Source of the DNA: Gemmatimonas sp. UBA2094
GTDB lineage: Bacteria; Gemmatimonadota; Gemmatimonadetes; Gemmatimonadales; Gemmatimonadaceae
Direction of reading: 5' to 3'
Assembly (NCBI GenBank): GCA_002331565.1
Contig: DCZC01000095.1
Coordinates: 1 to 12,992, forward strand
Length of the DNA: 12,992 nucleotides
Positions within the stretch are counted from its first letter, which is position 1. Each line of letters begins with the position of its first letter. The translations under genes were made by a program, and so were the position numbers. Shown here piece after piece: positions 5,729 to 12,992 of this stretch. The notes beneath the pieces were generated by a model. It had not been told where the DNA came from. It made no database searches and saw nothing but the letters and a program-made list of their open reading frames with translations.

Positions 5729-8116
5729 ATGTTCATGTCACGTACGATCGGCGTACTCGCCGCCGCGCTGCTCTCCCTGCCCCGCGTGGTGGGTGCCCAG
5801 CCAATCAGCACCAAAGGGTTGCAGTCACCGGTCACGCTTACGCGCGACAGCGCCGGCATCGTGCACATCGAGGCGCAGAACGAACACGACCTCTTCTTCG
5901 CCCAGGGGTACAGCGCCGCGCGCGACCGGCTGTTCCAGCTGGAACTGTGGCGCCGGCAGGCCACGGGAACGATGGCGGAGGCGCTCGGTGGACGGTGGGT
6001 CGCGCGCGACCGGTCGGCACGACTCATGCGCTATCGCGGCAACATGGATGTGGAACTCGCGCACTATCATCCGCGTGGCAAGGCCATCATCGGGGCGTTC
6101 GTCGATGGCGTGAACGCGTGGGTGGACCGCGTGCGCGCCGATCGCTCTCTCATGCCCCCCGATCTGGCTGCGCTCGGTATCGTGCCCGGATATTGGACGC
6201 CCGAGGTGGTCGTTTCGCGACACAATGCGCTGGCGAGCAATGCGAGCGCCGAGCCCGATTTCGCGCGGGCTGTCCGCCTGCTCGGCTCAGAGGGGATGAA
6301 GCGGCGCGACCTGTTCGAACCGGGAAACGTGACGCTCGCCCTCGACAGTGTCGTGGCCCGCGCCATGAGCGTCGTGGAGGATGCACGGCTGCTGGCGGAC
6401 ATTCGCGGCTCGAAGAATGCGCCGGCGTTCCGCGCTGACGAAGTGTCGCCGTCGTGGCGCAAACCGCTGGCGGCCGCTGGCGACTCCACCGACGTGGCGC
6501 CGCGCGACCGGCTGGAAAGCAACAACTGGGTGATCAGCGGGGCGCGTACCGCGAGCGGCAAGCCGCTCGTGGCGAACGATCCGCACCGGGCCATCTCGGT
6601 CCCGTCGCTTCGCTACCTCGTGCATTTGAAGGCGCCGGGGTGGGATGTCATCGGAGGCGGAGAGCCCGGCATCCCGGGCGTGGCCATCGGGCACAATCAG
6701 CACGCCGCGTGGGGCCTCACGATTTTCGGCATCGACAGCGAAGACCTGTACGTGTACGAGCTCGATGCGGCCAACCGCACCTATCGCTATCGCAACGGCC
6801 GTGAGGCGCTCCGCACGGTGACCGACACCGTGCGCGTGAAGAACGGTTTGCCGGTGCCCGTCACACTGCAGTACACGCGCCACGGTCCGGTGCTCTACGT
6901 CGACAGCACGCGCCATGTGGCCGTGGCCCTCCGGGCCGGGTGGCTTGAAGCCGGTGGAGCGCCGTATCTCGCCAGCCTGCGCCTCGATCAGGCGCGCACC
7001 TGGCAGGAAGCGCGCGAGGCGCTCACCTTCGCCCGCATGCCCACGCTCAACTGGGTGTGGGGCGACACGAGCGGCACGATCGGGTGGCAGACGGCGGGCA
7101 TCGCCCCGATCCGGAAGAACTGGGAGGGGCTGCTCCCGGTACCGGGCGACGGCCGCTACGAATGGGACGGCTATCTGCCCATCGCACAGCTGCCCAACGA
7201 AACGAACCCGGACCGTGGCTTCGTGGGTACGGCGAACGCCTTCAACGTGGCGCGTGACTACGGCCACTTCGACGCACTGGCACGCGACTGGGGCGACGGC
7301 TTCCGTCGCGATCGCCTGCAGGAAGTGCTCGACACCACGCAGCGCGCGACGGTGGCAAGCTCCGGTGCGCTGCAACACGACGCGCTCTCTCTGCCGGCGC
7401 GCCGGCTGGTGCCCTTGCTCGCGACGGTGTCGTTCACGAGTGCGCCGGCAAAGGCGGCACGGGACACGGTACTAGCATGGAACCGGGTGCTCGATGCCGA
7501 CTCGCGCGGCGCCGCCATCTACGCGGCGTGGGAACGTCGGCTGCTGTCGCATACGGCCGACCTGGTGCTGCCACTCGCCGTGCGCCCCATTCTGGGCTCG
7601 GTTCCGCTCACCCGCGTAGTCCAATGGATGGAGCAGCCCGATTCGTTGCTGGGCGAGCGTCCGGTGGACGCCCGCAACTTCGTGCTCTTTCGCGCCTTCA
7701 ACGAAGCGGTGAGTGATCTGCGCAAGCGTTTCGGCGACGACATGCGCACGTGGACGTACGGCGATGCCCGCTTCCACCACAGCCGCATCGCCCATCCGCT
7801 CGATGTGCTCGTGAGCGATTCCCTCAAGCGTGCGCTCTCGCCCGGCCCCGCGCCGCGAGGTGGTTACGGCAATACGCTGCTCGCCACGTCCAATGCCGAC
7901 AATCAGAACCATGGCGCGAGCCTGCGCGTGGTGATCGACGTCGCCAACTGGGACAGCGCCATCGTGACCAATACACCCGGGCAGAGCGGCGACCCGCGCA
8001 GTCCCTTCTACGCCAACCTGTTCCCCCTCTGGGCGAAGAATACGTTCGTGCCGTTGCCCTACTCGGCGGCCGCGATCGCCAAGCGCACCGCCGACATCGT
8101 CGTACTCCGTCCCTGA
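5729..8116 (+). CDS. Exported penicillin acylase family hydrolase
   Basis: This is an Ntn-hydrolase of the penicillin G acylase/acyl-homoserine-lactone acylase family, 795 residues from this start. Such precursors are exported and cut themselves into alpha and beta chains, and the beta chain's N-terminal serine attacks an amide. The signal peptide MFMSRTIGVLAAALLSL...VVGAQ is clear. The autocleavage site is in RLESNNWVISGARTASGK, with Ser264 as nucleophile. The following KPLVANDPH and PGIPGVAIGHNQHAAWGLT are family hallmarks. LNWVWGD (Asn441) is the expected oxyanion-hole asparagine. The residue before the nucleophile is Glu rather than the commonly seen Gly. GTG at 5690, directly after the upstream stop, would add 13 residues before the signal peptide. 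Substrates could be N-acyl amino acids, acyl-homoserine lactones or beta-lactams. Confidence 0.92.
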   Translation: MFMSRTIGVLAAALLSLPRVVGAQPISTKGLQSPVTLTRDSAGIVHIEAQNEHDLFFAQGYSAARDRLFQLELWRRQATGTMAEALGGRWVARDRSARLMRYRGNMDVELAHYHPRGKAIIGAFVDGVNAWVDRVRADRSLMPPDLAALGIVPGYWTPEVVVSRHNALASNASAEPDFARAVRLLGSEGMKRRDLFEPGNVTLALDSVVARAMSVVEDARLLADIRGSKNAPAFRADEVSPSWRKPLAAAGDSTDVAPRDRLESNNWVISGARTASGKPLVANDPHRAISVPSLRYLVHLKAPGWDVIGGGEPGIPGVAIGHNQHAAWGLTIFGIDSEDLYVYELDAANRTYRYRNGREALRTVTDTVRVKNGLPVPVTLQYTRHGPVLYVDSTRHVAVALRAGWLEAGGAPYLASLRLDQARTWQEAREALTFARMPTLNWVWGDTSGTIGWQTAGIAPIRKNWEGLLPVPGDGRYEWDGYLPIAQLPNETNPDRGFVGTANAFNVARDYGHFDALARDWGDGFRRDRLQEVLDTTQRATVASSGALQHDALSLPARRLVPLLATVSFTSAPAKAARDTVLAWNRVLDADSRGAAIYAAWERRLLSHTADLVLPLAVRPILGSVPLTRVVQWMEQPDSLLGERPVDARNFVLFRAFNEAVSDLRKRFGDDMRTWTYGDARFHHSRIAHPLDVLVSDSLKRALSPGPAPRGGYGNTLLATSNADNQNHGASLRVVIDVANWDSAIVTNTPGQSGDPRSPFYANLFPLWAKNTFVPLPYSAAAIAKRTADIVVLRP

Positions 8117-8150
8117 ACTTCCCGCCATTCACCGATCAGGAGAAACGCCC

Positions 8151-8816
8151 ATGCTGTCACTCACGCTTCCCGTCGTCATCGCCGCTGCGTCGCTCGCGTC
8201 GTCGGGCGCCCCGGCTCCTCGCACGGTCACGTTCGCGCAGCAGGACCTGTCGTTCTTCATCACCAGCGTGGGGTCCGGTGACGGCGCCAACCTCGGCGGG
8301 CTCGAAGGGGCCGACAAGCACTGCGCGATGCTCGCCGAAGCCGCCGGCGTCCGCGGCAAAACGTGGCGCGCCTATCTCAGTCAGCAGGCCCTTGGCGGCA
8401 AGCCGGCGGTGAACGCGCGCGACCGCATCGGCAAGGGGCCATGGAAGAACGCCAAGGGGGTCGTGGTGGCGACGAGCGTGGACGATCTGCACAGCGAGAA
8501 CAACAAGCTGTCGAAGGAAAACAGTCTCACCGAGAAGGGCGCGGTGGTGAACGGCCGCGGCGACACGCCGAACACGCACGACGTGCTCACCGGCTCCACG
8601 CTCGACGGCCGCGTGCAGCCGGGCACCGACGACAGTACCTGCAGCAACTGGACGAGCAACGCCGAGACCGGCAGCGCGTCGGTGGGCCATCACGACCGGC
8701 AGGGCGGAGGGGCCAACCCGACGAGCTGGAACTTCGCGCACGCGTCGCGCGGCTGCGGACAGAAGAACCTGCAGGCGACCGGAGGCAATGGATTGTTCTA
8801 CTGCTTCGCGGTATAG
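8151..8816 (+). CDS. Secreted protein with endostatin/C-type-lectin-like fold (DUF1554-like)
   Basis: This 221-residue protein has a signal-peptide-like start (residues 1-22, MLSLTLPVVIAAASLASSG). It is followed by a domain with the pattern SVGSGDGANLGGLEGADKHC at 39-58, then WRAYLSQQ and VNARDRIGKGPW. This resembles DUF1554 and the collagen NC10/endostatin-like lectin fold seen in exported bacterial proteins. The four cysteines, at 58, 164, 202 and 218, are spaced to form an outer 58-218 and an inner 164-202 disulfide, as in C-type lectin folds, which fits an extracytoplasmic place. AGGAGA at 8138-8143, seven bases before the ATG, fixes the start. It lies 34 bases after the acylase stop and is probably the last gene of that run. 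The ligand is unknown. Confidence 0.8.
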   Translation: MLSLTLPVVIAAASLASSGAPAPRTVTFAQQDLSFFITSVGSGDGANLGGLEGADKHCAMLAEAAGVRGKTWRAYLSQQALGGKPAVNARDRIGKGPWKNAKGVVVATSVDDLHSENNKLSKENSLTEKGAVVNGRGDTPNTHDVLTGSTLDGRVQPGTDDSTCSNWTSNAETGSASVGHHDRQGGGANPTSWNFAHASRGCGQKNLQATGGNGLFYCFAV

Positions 8817-8820
8817 CTGC

Positions 8821-8852
8821 GGGACTGCCGACGGCGGGGACTGCTGACGGCG
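8821..8852 (+). repeat. Tandem 16-bp repeat, two copies
   Basis: The unit gggactgccgacggcg (8821-8836) is repeated directly at 8837-8852 with one C-to-T difference. It sits in the short gap between two convergent genes. The second copy supplies the left arm of the hairpin listed next. Confidence 0.7.
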
Positions 8853-8868
8853 CTGAACCGCAGTCCCC
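8836..8868. terminator. Hairpin between convergent genes, possible terminator
   Basis: GGGGACTGC (8836-8844) pairs perfectly with GCAGTCCCC (8860-8868) around a 15-base loop. It lies 20 bases past the stop of the lectin-like gene and 10 bases past that of the S9 peptidase gene, so it may end both transcripts. There is no T-run on either side, so it is not a classic intrinsic terminator. Confidence 0.4.
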
Positions 8869-8877
8869 GGCGCCGTT

Positions 8878-11103
8878 TCAGTTCGCCGCTTTCCCCTGCA
8901 ACCAGTACCCGAACCACTGCCGCAGACGGCCGAGGCGATCGACGAGGAGCCACGGCTCGCCGGTGCGGCTCAGATCGTGATTCGAGCGCGGGTACCGCAC
9001 GAGCTCCACCGGCACGCCCTGCTTCTTGAGCGACATGAACCACATCTCGGCGCTGCCCATCGGCGTGCGGTGATCCTCCTCGCTCTGCACGATGAGCATC
9101 GGCGTTTTCACCTTGCTCACGTAGCGGATGGGGGACAGCGTGTCGTACAGCGCCTGATTGTCCCACGGCTTGCCGTAGAACTCGAACTCGGTGAGGCCCT
9201 GCGCATCGCTCGAACCGTACCAGTATGTCCAGTCGGTGATCGTGCGGTCGGTCTCGATGGCGCGGAACCGGTTGGTCTTCGTGGCTATCCACGTGGTCAT
9301 GAAGCCGCCGTACGAGCCGCCGGTGGCCCCCATGCGCGTGCTGTCCACGTCGGGACGTGCCGCGACGATATCCACCGCCTTCATCAGGTCGTCGTAATCT
9401 TCCATGCCCCAGCGGCCGCGCGTGCTGTACGTGAAGTCGGCCCCGTAGCCGCTCGACCCGCGCGGATTGGTGAAGAGCACGAACATCCCCTGGGCGGCGA
9501 GGTTCTGGAATTCGTCGAACCAGCCTTCGCCGTAGGCCGAATGGGGACCACCGTGGATGTAGATCACCATGGGATACTTCTTGCCGGCCTCGTAGCCATA
9601 CGGCTTCATGAGCCAGCCTTCGATTTCCATGTTGCCCACGCTGCGGTACGTGAAGCGCTCGGCGTCGCTCCACACCACGTCGGCATTCACCGCATCGTTG
9701 AAGCCGGTGAGTTTGCGTTCGCCCGTGCCGTCCGCGTTGGCGACATACAGCTCCGTCGGCTTGGTCATGCTCGTGGCCGTGTATGCCACGATCTTGCCGG
9801 CCGCATCGTAGCTGGCCGCGCGCAACTGGCGGCGCCCCCCGATCAACTCTTTCGGCAGCGTCGCGCCCGTGATGTCCACGCGCAACAGCGCCGAGCGGCC
9901 ACCGATGTCGGCGGCCACGTGCAACTGACCGTTCTTGAGCCAGAACAGGTCGCCCGGCTCGTACTGCCAGCCGGGAATCAGATTCTTCGGCGATCCGCCC
10001 GCCGCATCAACGACGAACAGGCTCGCATTCTTCGTGCGACCAGGGCGACCGATGAACGCCAGACGCTTGCTGTCCGGCGACCACTCGAGATTCGACTCCG
10101 CCCCCATCCAGTCGGCCACCTTGCGGGGGGTGCCGCCGTCCACGCTGATGACGTAGATGTCGACCTCGTTGCGCTCGGCCTCGTCCCGCACCTTGTCGTA
10201 GGGGAGCTTGGCGAGCGCATCACGTTCCATCTCCACGACACTGTCGGGGCGCAGTCGGGGATCGGCCAGGAACGCCACCCACTTGCCGTCGGGCGAAACC
10301 ACCGCGCCGCGATGCGAGTAGGCGACGTTGGTGATCTGCTTTCTCGCGGTATCGCCGACGTTCTGGCGGACGAGCTGCTGCGGACGCCACGTGCGGGGCG
10401 TGCGCCTTCCCGGTACGAAGCCCGTGTTGTTGTTCTTGTACACCATGTCCACCACATGCCGGCCATCGAAGCGCGCTGGTACGGCGGGACGCGTGATGGC
10501 ATCGAACGGCGGCCGCGCCATGGGCGGCTGCTGCGCGAACGGGTCGCCGGGCGGCACCTGCGGCGCCGGCGCGGCCGCATCGGTGAACACCGCGAATGAC
10601 CCATCGGCCGGCATGCTGCCGCTCGGATACTCCGGCACCTGCACGGCCTCGCCACTTGGCTGATCAAGACGGATGGCCCACGAGTTTCCCTTCCCGCCCG
10701 CGCGCTGCGACGTGAAGAAGAGATACTTGCCATCGGGCGACCAGCGCGGATTGCTGCTCTCGGTGTTCGGCGACGTCCAACGCTGCGGCTCACCGCCGGT
10801 CGTGTTGGCCACCCAGATCTCGCTGTGGCGACGGTTCTCCCCCTCGACCGCCTTGGTGACGGTCATGGCCACCCGCTTGCCGTCGGGGGAGACCGCGGGC
10901 GAGCTCACGCTCACCACGCGATACCAGTCTCCCAGCATCATGGCGCGGGGGCCCGTGGGGAGAGACGACGGTATGCCGGTGCCGGCGACGACCGTACGCG
11001 CGGCGGCCTGCGCGGCGGTGCGCTCCGGCGCGAACATTACGGCAAGCAGGAGGGCCGACGACGGCGCGATACGCCACGGGGCCCCGAAAACGGAGTTGGG
11101 CAT
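8878..11103 (-). CDS. Secreted S9 family prolyl oligopeptidase-type peptidase
   Basis: This 741-residue serine peptidase resembles the S9C/acylaminoacyl peptidase and dipeptidyl peptidase groups, which cut short peptides. The N-terminus (residues 1-31) looks like a signal peptide ending near RTAAQAA, so it is probably periplasmic or surface-located. Residues of about 55-480 form a beta-propeller with repeated blades showing SPDGKRVA, SPDGKYLFF, SPDGKWVAF and SPDSKRLAF. The C-terminal alpha/beta hydrolase domain begins at about 490. It has IHGGPH, NPRGSSGYG, the nucleophile Ser597 in GGSYGG, Asp677 in SEEDHRTP and His709 in RSNHDLS. The triad is complete. The blade region includes a proline-rich insert at about 175-200. 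The ATG at 11103 gives the signal peptide. No strong ribosome binding site is seen before it. Confidence 0.93.
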   Translation of the reverse strand: MPNSVFGAPWRIAPSSALLLAVMFAPERTAAQAAARTVVAGTGIPSSLPTGPRAMMLGDWYRVVSVSSPAVSPDGKRVAMTVTKAVEGENRRHSEIWVANTTGGEPQRWTSPNTESSNPRWSPDGKYLFFTSQRAGGKGNSWAIRLDQPSGEAVQVPEYPSGSMPADGSFAVFTDAAAPAPQVPPGDPFAQQPPMARPPFDAITRPAVPARFDGRHVVDMVYKNNNTGFVPGRRTPRTWRPQQLVRQNVGDTARKQITNVAYSHRGAVVSPDGKWVAFLADPRLRPDSVVEMERDALAKLPYDKVRDEAERNEVDIYVISVDGGTPRKVADWMGAESNLEWSPDSKRLAFIGRPGRTKNASLFVVDAAGGSPKNLIPGWQYEPGDLFWLKNGQLHVAADIGGRSALLRVDITGATLPKELIGGRRQLRAASYDAAGKIVAYTATSMTKPTELYVANADGTGERKLTGFNDAVNADVVWSDAERFTYRSVGNMEIEGWLMKPYGYEAGKKYPMVIYIHGGPHSAYGEGWFDEFQNLAAQGMFVLFTNPRGSSGYGADFTYSTRGRWGMEDYDDLMKAVDIVAARPDVDSTRMGATGGSYGGFMTTWIATKTNRFRAIETDRTITDWTYWYGSSDAQGLTEFEFYGKPWDNQALYDTLSPIRYVSKVKTPMLIVQSEEDHRTPMGSAEMWFMSLKKQGVPVELVRYPRSNHDLSRTGEPWLLVDRLGRLRQWFGYWLQGKAAN

Positions 11104-11433
11104 GGAATCGGGAAGAGAGACGGGTGGGGAGCTGCTGGAAATTCACCAAACCGCGGGGCCGGCACGACCCGGTGGTTCGGCTCGTGACGGCGGCGGACCT
11201 CCGGGAAGGTTACCGCCAAGCCCTCCGTTGTCACGGAAGAGCACGAATGTGACATCTGGGGCCGTCAACCTATTGCAGGATCGCGTGATCACCCATAGCA
11301 TGTTGTGCATCGCGGAGGAGCGGCCGCGTAACCGACCGGAAAACCCGGCCCCGGCATCCAGCCGGTGTGCTGCGTGAGAAGGGCGGCGCATGAAATCGGT
11401 GGTAGGACACGCCCGATGTTTCACTCTATCTCG

Positions 11434-11444
11434 AGGAGGTGATC
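11434..11444 (+). promoter_or_regulatory. Extended Shine-Dalgarno sequence
   Basis: AGGAGGTGATC is complementary to 11 consecutive bases of the usual 16S rRNA 3' tail. This is far longer pairing than before any other gene in the window. The GGAGG core ends seven bases before a TTG codon at 11447, which is ideal spacing. Confidence 0.6.
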
Positions 11445-11446
11445 AA

Positions 11447-11512
11447 TTGTCTAGTTCCAGTCCCTATGCCGGCTCGTCCTGGGCAGCGGATCTCCTGATC
11501 GGCGCCCGGTAA
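11447..11512 (+). CDS. Possible 21-residue peptide with a TTG start
   Basis: TTG at 11447 follows an extended Shine-Dalgarno with seven-base spacing, and the frame runs to TAA at 11510. The peptide reads, after the initiator, SSSSPYAG, then SSWAADLLIGAR. It is serine-rich at the front with a mildly hydrophobic end. The early codons are A/T-richer than the rest of the genome, as is common near starts of well-translated genes. I recognise no family. It could be a genuine small protein, a leader peptide whose translation affects the downstream hairpin, or chance. There is no plus-strand gene downstream for it to regulate, because the next genes lie on the minus strand. Confidence 0.35.
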   Translation: MSSSSPYAGSSWAADLLIGAR

Positions 11513-11559
11513 CACGGGTACTTCCGGTTCAGGGTCTCCTCGAGCCGGCAGGGAATCAT

Positions 11560-11594
11560 GAAGGGCCGTCCCGTTCTCGAACGGGCGGCCCTTC
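11560..11594. terminator. Imperfect hairpin, possible terminator
   Basis: GAAGGGCCG-T-CCCGTT pairs with AACGGG-CGGCCCTTC, giving 15 base pairs with one bulged T and a CTCG loop. It lies 35 bases past the M28 peptidase stop on the minus strand and 47 bases past the TAA of the 21-codon ORF on the plus strand. Neither side has a real T-run, so termination is plausible but not certain. Confidence 0.5.
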
Positions 11595-11629
11595 GTCGTT
11601 CCGGCTGGTGGCGTTGCGACTGGCGACGT

Positions 11630-12574
11630 TCAGCGCACCGGGAACCGTGGCAGGGCGCGGTCGAGCGCCCGCAGCAGCGTGCCGGCAAAGGTCACGTTCT
11701 TCGCATAGAACGCCGGATCCACCTTGTCGGCGTCGTCGCCCGACTTGTGATAATCCGGGTGATCCTCCACGCCGAGATAGAGGAAGGGGATGCCCTTGCC
11801 GTGGAACACGCCGTGGTCCGACGAGTTGGTCCAGTCGTCGCCGGGCTTGAGATCCTTGGTATCGTGGCCGAAGCGCACCGCCACGCCGGACGCTTTCGAC
11901 GCCGATTCAGCGACGGCCTTGAGGAACGGGTAGTGCGACGTGCCCGACACCCAGAGCGCGCCGGCATCCTGACGCGCCACCATGTCGAGATTGAGATTGG
12001 CGGCGACGCTGGCGAGTGGCACGGGCGGCGCATTCACGAAGGCACGAGCGCCCTGCAACCCCATCTCCTCGGCGTCGAAGAACGCAAGAATCACGTCGTG
12101 CTGCGGCGGGTCGCGCAACAGCTGTTCGGCCACGGTCAGCAGCACCACGCAGCCGCTGGCATCATCATCGGCCCCGTTGAAGATCTCGCCGTTGCGCACA
12201 CCAAGGTGATCGTAATGCGCGCTCATCACGAGCATGCCGCCGGCGGTGGAACGCCCGGGAATACGCGCGACGATGTTCACGCCGGTGATGCTGTCGGTGG
12301 CCCCCGCCCCGCGCGGCCGCAGTCGGAATGGCTGCTCGTAGGACGCGCCGAGGGGTTTTGCGCCCATGGCAGTCAACTGTTGCACGAGCCATGCGCGCGC
12401 CCGCGCACTACCGGGCGTGGCCGTGCGCCGACCTTCCATGCTGTCGGCTGAAAGCGTGGCCAATCGCGACATGAGCACCCGGGTCGCGGAATCACGGGGC
12501 GCCGCGAACGGCTGGGCGCCGATGGGGGCGGCCGCGACGAGAAGCGCGGCGAGCAGGCAGACGCACGAACGCAT
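11630..12574 (-). CDS. Secreted M28 family zinc aminopeptidase
   Basis: This 314-residue metallopeptidase of family M28 removes N-terminal residues from peptides using two zinc ions. A signal peptide is clear: MRSCVCLLAALLVAAAPIGAQ, with probable cleavage after Ala20. The zinc and catalytic residues are all present: His120 in SAHYDHLG, bridging Asp137 in GADDDASG, catalytic Glu169 and ligand Glu170 in DAEEMGLQG, Asp197 in LNLDMVAR, and His276 in DYHKSGDD. The length is that of a single-domain M28 enzyme without a PA insert or C-terminal domain. The ATG at 12574 starts directly at the signal peptide, and no Shine-Dalgarno is visible. The upstream lipoprotein gene ends 37 bases away on the same strand, so the two may be co-transcribed. 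Confidence 0.93.
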   Translation of the reverse strand: MRSCVCLLAALLVAAAPIGAQPFAAPRDSATRVLMSRLATLSADSMEGRRTATPGSARARAWLVQQLTAMGAKPLGASYEQPFRLRPRGAGATDSITGVNIVARIPGRSTAGGMLVMSAHYDHLGVRNGEIFNGADDDASGCVVLLTVAEQLLRDPPQHDVILAFFDAEEMGLQGARAFVNAPPVPLASVAANLNLDMVARQDAGALWVSGTSHYPFLKAVAESASKASGVAVRFGHDTKDLKPGDDWTNSSDHGVFHGKGIPFLYLGVEDHPDYHKSGDDADKVDPAFYAKNVTFAGTLLRALDRALPRFPVR

Positions 12575-12611
12575 GACGGGCGAGTTGAAGGTCAGATGAG
12601 CGACTCAGGGG

Positions 12612-12992
12612 CTACTGGATCCACACCCCGCTCTGCCCCGTCAGTTTCGCGCGCACCACGATTCCGGTGGGGGTCGTGCTCACCTCGGTAATCTGCACGT
12701 CACGCACGCTGCTGCCCATCACCACGCCGGGGGCAAGCGTCCCGTTGAGCTTGACGAGCAGCTCCGTGCGCGCGGAGTCGAGCTGCGCCCCCAGCGGCAA
12801 TCGGCCGCCGCCCGTCGCCCGGCGTACGTCACGCGCACCGGCACCACCGCCAACGCCGCGGCAGTTGGCACAGTAATGGTGGCAGGGCGCCCCGGCACGA
12901 CGCCGACGCCCGAGCTGGTAGCAGCGGCGGGGGGGGGGGCCACGCCCGCCGACGGGGTTCCAGCACAGCCGGAGAGCGCGGGGCCGGCCAGC
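12612..12992 (-). pseudogene. Lipoprotein gene, 3' part, apparently frameshifted
   Basis: Reading in from the right edge, one frame gives a lipoprotein-like N-terminus. It has the lipobox LSGC, then a Gly/Ala/Pro/Ser-rich linker, then ATITVPTAAALAVVPVRVTYAG. From about 12823 this frame decays into arginine-rich shadow sequence. A second frame, one base off, continues with LPLGAQLDSARTELLVKLNG and ends GIVVRAKLTGQSGVWIQ. That tail resembles the C-terminus of DUF4403-type proteins, a loose resemblance only. The two halves would join if one base were added in the GC-rich stretch 12801-12823, so I read this as one gene with a one-base deletion, either real or a sequencing error. The first codons lie beyond the window. 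A run of 11 G (12929-12939) in the linker is a second error-prone spot, but the frame on both sides of it is consistent. Confidence 0.5.

Larger units (their letters stand above)
11104..11629. other. Gene-poor stretch between two minus-strand peptidase genes
   Basis: No long gene with the local codon bias is seen here. The part next to the S9 gene is its upstream region, but I could not identify a convincing promoter. On the plus strand the stretch holds a weak promoter-like pair (TTGCAG at 11273, 17 bases, TAGCAT), an 8-bp palindrome gtgatcac at 11285-11292, the extended Shine-Dalgarno with a 21-codon ORF, and a hairpin. The last three are listed or discussed separately. Confidence 0.5.

Noticed and set aside
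5095..6438. A 447-residue plus-strand frame spanning the flavoprotein and acylase genes
   Set aside because: It is an arginine- and alanine-rich shadow crossing the boundary between two well-supported genes.
8977..10599. A 540-residue plus-strand open frame
   Set aside because: It lies opposite the S9 peptidase, whose catalytic triad and propeller repeats are clear. It has no recognisable domain or ribosome binding site.
11300..11377. A 25-codon plus-strand ORF after a TAGCAT element
   Set aside because: It has no Shine-Dalgarno, and its composition is that of random GC-rich sequence.
11430..11446. Resemblance of the minus strand to the 16S rRNA 3' end
   Set aside because: Only the short anti-Shine-Dalgarno core matches. 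There is no further rRNA sequence, so it is simply a strong ribosome binding site read on the other strand.
11464..11559. A 31-codon minus-strand ORF starting MIPCRLEETLNRKYP
   Set aside because: It has no ribosome binding site, its start abuts a hairpin, and it lies antisense to the better-supported 21-codon ORF. It is possible but unsupported.

Overview
The window is high-GC bacterial DNA that is densely packed with genes. I see no mobile elements, no CRISPR array and no rRNA or tRNA genes. The strong G/C bias at third codon positions, the many exported hydrolases (S9 and M28 peptidases, a penicillin-acylase homologue) and a CruG-like carotenoid glycosyltransferase would suit a Gemmatimonadota bacterium. 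That assignment is inference from family content and style, not from a marker gene.

Layout. On the left edge is the start of tilS (minus strand). Divergent from it is a 54-residue membrane protein gene that ends in a very good intrinsic terminator. Converging on that terminator is a minus-strand glnK-amtB pair (P-II signalling protein and ammonium channel) with a one-base stop/start overlap. Upstream of glnK, also on the minus strand, lie a CruG-like family 2 glycosyltransferase and a possible 48-residue membrane ORF that overlaps its start by four bases. From about 4.2 kb the plus strand carries a tight run of four genes: a DUF4442 hotdog-like protein, a nitronate monooxygenase-family flavoprotein, an exported penicillin-acylase-family hydrolase and an exported lectin/endostatin-fold protein. 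Convergent to that run is a large secreted S9 prolyl-oligopeptidase-type peptidase (minus). A gene-poor stretch of about 0.5 kb follows. It holds an unusually strong extended Shine-Dalgarno sequence in front of a 21-codon TTG-start ORF, and an imperfect hairpin. The right edge carries a secreted M28 zinc aminopeptidase (minus) and the 3' part of a lipoprotein gene that appears to be frameshifted.

How the genes work together. glnK and amtB form the standard nitrogen-status sensor and ammonium channel couple, but this P-II protein lacks the usual uridylylated tyrosine. The exported acylase, S9 and M28 enzymes together suggest breakdown of peptides and amides outside the cytoplasm. The glycosyltransferase suggests glycosylated carotenoids in the envelope. 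No clearly new multi-gene system is evident. The best leads are small: the 21-codon ORF with its extended ribosome binding site, the 48- and 54-residue membrane ORFs, the P-II variant, and the broken lipoprotein gene.
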